Below the pieces are notes generated by a model that did no database searches, was not told the DNA's origin, and saw nothing but the letters and a program-made list of their open reading frames with translations. Position numbers and translations under genes: made by a program. Shown piece after piece: positions 6,154 through 7,362 of a stretch of DNA of 7,362 bases (positions are counted from its first letter, which is position 1; each line of letters starts with the position of its first letter). The DNA is taken from assembly GCA_028527945.1 (NCBI GenBank), contig JAQQAK010000195.1:1-7362 (forward strand), in the 5' to 3' direction. This DNA comes from Spirochaetaceae bacterium (GTDB taxonomy: Bacteria; Spirochaetota; Spirochaetia; UBA9216).

Positions 6154-7362
6154 TTACATCTTAAATAATTCTTTTAAATCTGCTCTGTCATCTTTCATTA
6201 AATAAACAACATCCAGACTCGAAAAAACTTCTGTAACAGATTTTACAGCGCCAAGAAAAAGAGATTTCGATATGTACTCACCTACTCGCTCTTCTGTTGC
6301 GACACCATCAATATTGTTCCATAAAAGCTGTACCATTGCCTCAATATCATTCTCATATATCACAGGAATACAACCAAAGGGTTCTATAACACCTGCAGCA
6401 AAAGAACCCTTCTGAACACCAATACGTTTTCCCTTAAAATAATCTATATCAAAAAAGTCTTCAGCCCTTTGAAAAATTCTTACATTAAATTTTTCATAAG
6501 GAGAAGAAGGAACAACAGGCTCATTATCAAAAAAATCATTTGGCCAGCCTACATTTGCTAATAGATCTATTTCCCCATTTATAAATCTTGAATATGTCTG
6601 AATCCATGGAGCACCAATTATTCTACAAGAAGCGTCTTTTTGCCGCATAAAATTCTCTGTATATTCAACGCTGATTCCAGCAGAATAACCATCTTTAATA
6701 TAACACCATGGTGGATAGGCAATATCATGCCCAATAACATATTCACAAGTTCTATCTTCAACTTGATCATACAATGAAGTTGATAGCTTTGATAAACTAT
6801 TATCAAGTGAAACATTTATTTCTTTATAGATATCAGATGTCCTTTCAATGTATGCCGCATTATTCATAGTAAACTCACTGCTTTCATCAACCATTTTAAG
6901 TGTATCTAAAAGCGACGAGGTATTACTTGCTTGTTTATCTACAAAACCTTTGATAGAACCTATTTCTGAATCAATATGCTTTAAATCATCTGAAGATTCA
7001 GAGAGCCTTTCACTTGTAATATTAATTTCACCAAGAACATCTTCCTGAAGTTTAGTATATTTCTGTACAATATTCTTATAATCTTCAAGACGCCCCATAA
7101 GTTCCTTAAGCACATCAGATATCTCCTCTGTACTTAAATGACTTCTATCTGCAAGCTTTCGAATTTCTTTGGCTACAACCTGAAAACCTTTTCCCTGCTC
7201 GCCTGCTCTTGCAGCCTCTATAGCAGCGTTGAGCGCTAAAAGATTTGTAAGGTCTGAAATATCTTCAATGACACCTACTTTTTCTGCGATCATAACGATC
7301 GAGGTATTTAAAGCGTTAAAAATTTTCTGAAGTTCTGAAAAGACCTTATCAAGATTCTCTAT
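6154..7362 (-). CDS. Chemoreceptor-like protein: methyl-accepting signalling domain followed by family-3 solute-binding domain (5' end outside window)
   Basis: The frame is open from the right edge to the stop at 6154, giving the last 402 residues. Residues 32-76 carry the chemoreceptor hairpin tip and its C-terminal arm: LTNLLALNAAIEAARAGE (38-55), QGKGF (56-60), then AKEIRKLADRS. This is the region that binds CheA/CheW. A long polar coiled-coil region follows (about 77-200). From about 206 to the end is an SBP_bac_3-type domain: IGHDIAYPPWCYIKDG near the start, the IDLLANVGW segment in the middle and GKRIGVQKGSF at the lobe crossover, as in amino-acid-binding proteins. No hydrophobic segment long enough to cross a membrane lies between the two domains, so both should be on one side of the membrane; the signalling part implies cytoplasm. 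An internal Met (7293) would cut the hairpin and is not the start. Ligand and the N-terminal architecture cannot be seen. Confidence 0.88.
   Translation of the reverse strand: MENLDKVFSELQKIFNALNTSIVMIAEKVGVIEDISDLTNLLALNAAIEAARAGEQGKGFQVVAKEIRKLADRSHLSTEEISDVLKELMGRLEDYKNIVQKYTKLQEDVLGEINITSERLSESSDDLKHIDSEIGSIKGFVDKQASNTSSLLDTLKMVDESSEFTMNNAAYIERTSDIYKEINVSLDNSLSKLSTSLYDQVEDRTCEYVIGHDIAYPPWCYIKDGYSAGISVEYTENFMRQKDASCRIIGAPWIQTYSRFINGEIDLLANVGWPNDFFDNEPVVPSSPYEKFNVRIFQRAEDFFDIDYFKGKRIGVQKGSFAAGVIEPFGCIPVIYENDIEAMVQLLWNNIDGVATEERVGEYISKSLFLGAVKSVTEVFSSLDVVYLMKDDRADLKELFKM

Noticed and set aside
7291..7293. ATG at 7293 as the start of the receptor-like gene
   Set aside because: The frame stays open to the window edge with plausible coiled-coil sequence, and a start here would remove the N-terminal arm of the signalling hairpin.
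1..7362. tRNA/rRNA genes, CRISPR arrays, insertion sequences, phage genes
   Set aside because: No cloverleaf, repeat-spacer pattern, transposase motif or terminal inverted repeats were seen; base composition looks even across the window.

Overview
This 7.4 kb window is AT-rich and densely coding. It carries five clear protein genes plus one more that runs off the right edge. The combination points to a spirochaete of the Treponema type: a compact clpS-clpA-aat operon, a biotin-carboxylase-like OadA/PycB protein, a chemotaxis-receptor signalling domain joined to a family-3 solute-binding domain, and a YtrB-like ABC ATPase. This placement is an inference from protein character; no rRNA or other taxonomic marker is present.

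Layout. Positions 1-768 (minus) hold the N-terminal 256 residues of an ABC-transporter ATPase whose end lies to the left of the window. Behind it, at 828-886, is a sharp sigma70-type promoter with a dyad-symmetric operator-like element at the transcription start, as expected for a GntR/YtrA-regulated operon. Positions 949-4249 (minus) hold clpS, clpA and aat in transcription order, with gaps of 1 nt and 12 nt. Positions 4250-4405 are a divergent intergenic region with a good plus-strand promoter. Positions 4406-6085 (plus) encode a 559-residue OadA/PycB-like carboxyltransferase as a single-gene unit closed by a strong intrinsic terminator at 6108-6135. Positions 6154-7362 (minus) encode the C-terminal 402 residues of an unusual chemoreceptor-like protein.

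How the genes work together. The three minus-strand genes form a near-complete bacterial N-degron (N-end rule) pathway in one operon. Aat attaches Leu or Phe to proteins with basic N-termini, ClpS recognises bulky hydrophobic N-termini, and ClpA unfolds the delivered substrate for ClpP, which is not in the window.

The most interesting items are two. First, the OadA-like protein keeps the metal and substrate residues of the carboxyltransferase domain, but its C-terminal biotinyl-type domain has lost the EAMKM motif and the biotin-bearing lysine (Asn525 stands there). Second, the right-edge protein has its solute-binding domain C-terminal to the chemotaxis signalling hairpin with no membrane segment between them, the reverse of a normal receptor.
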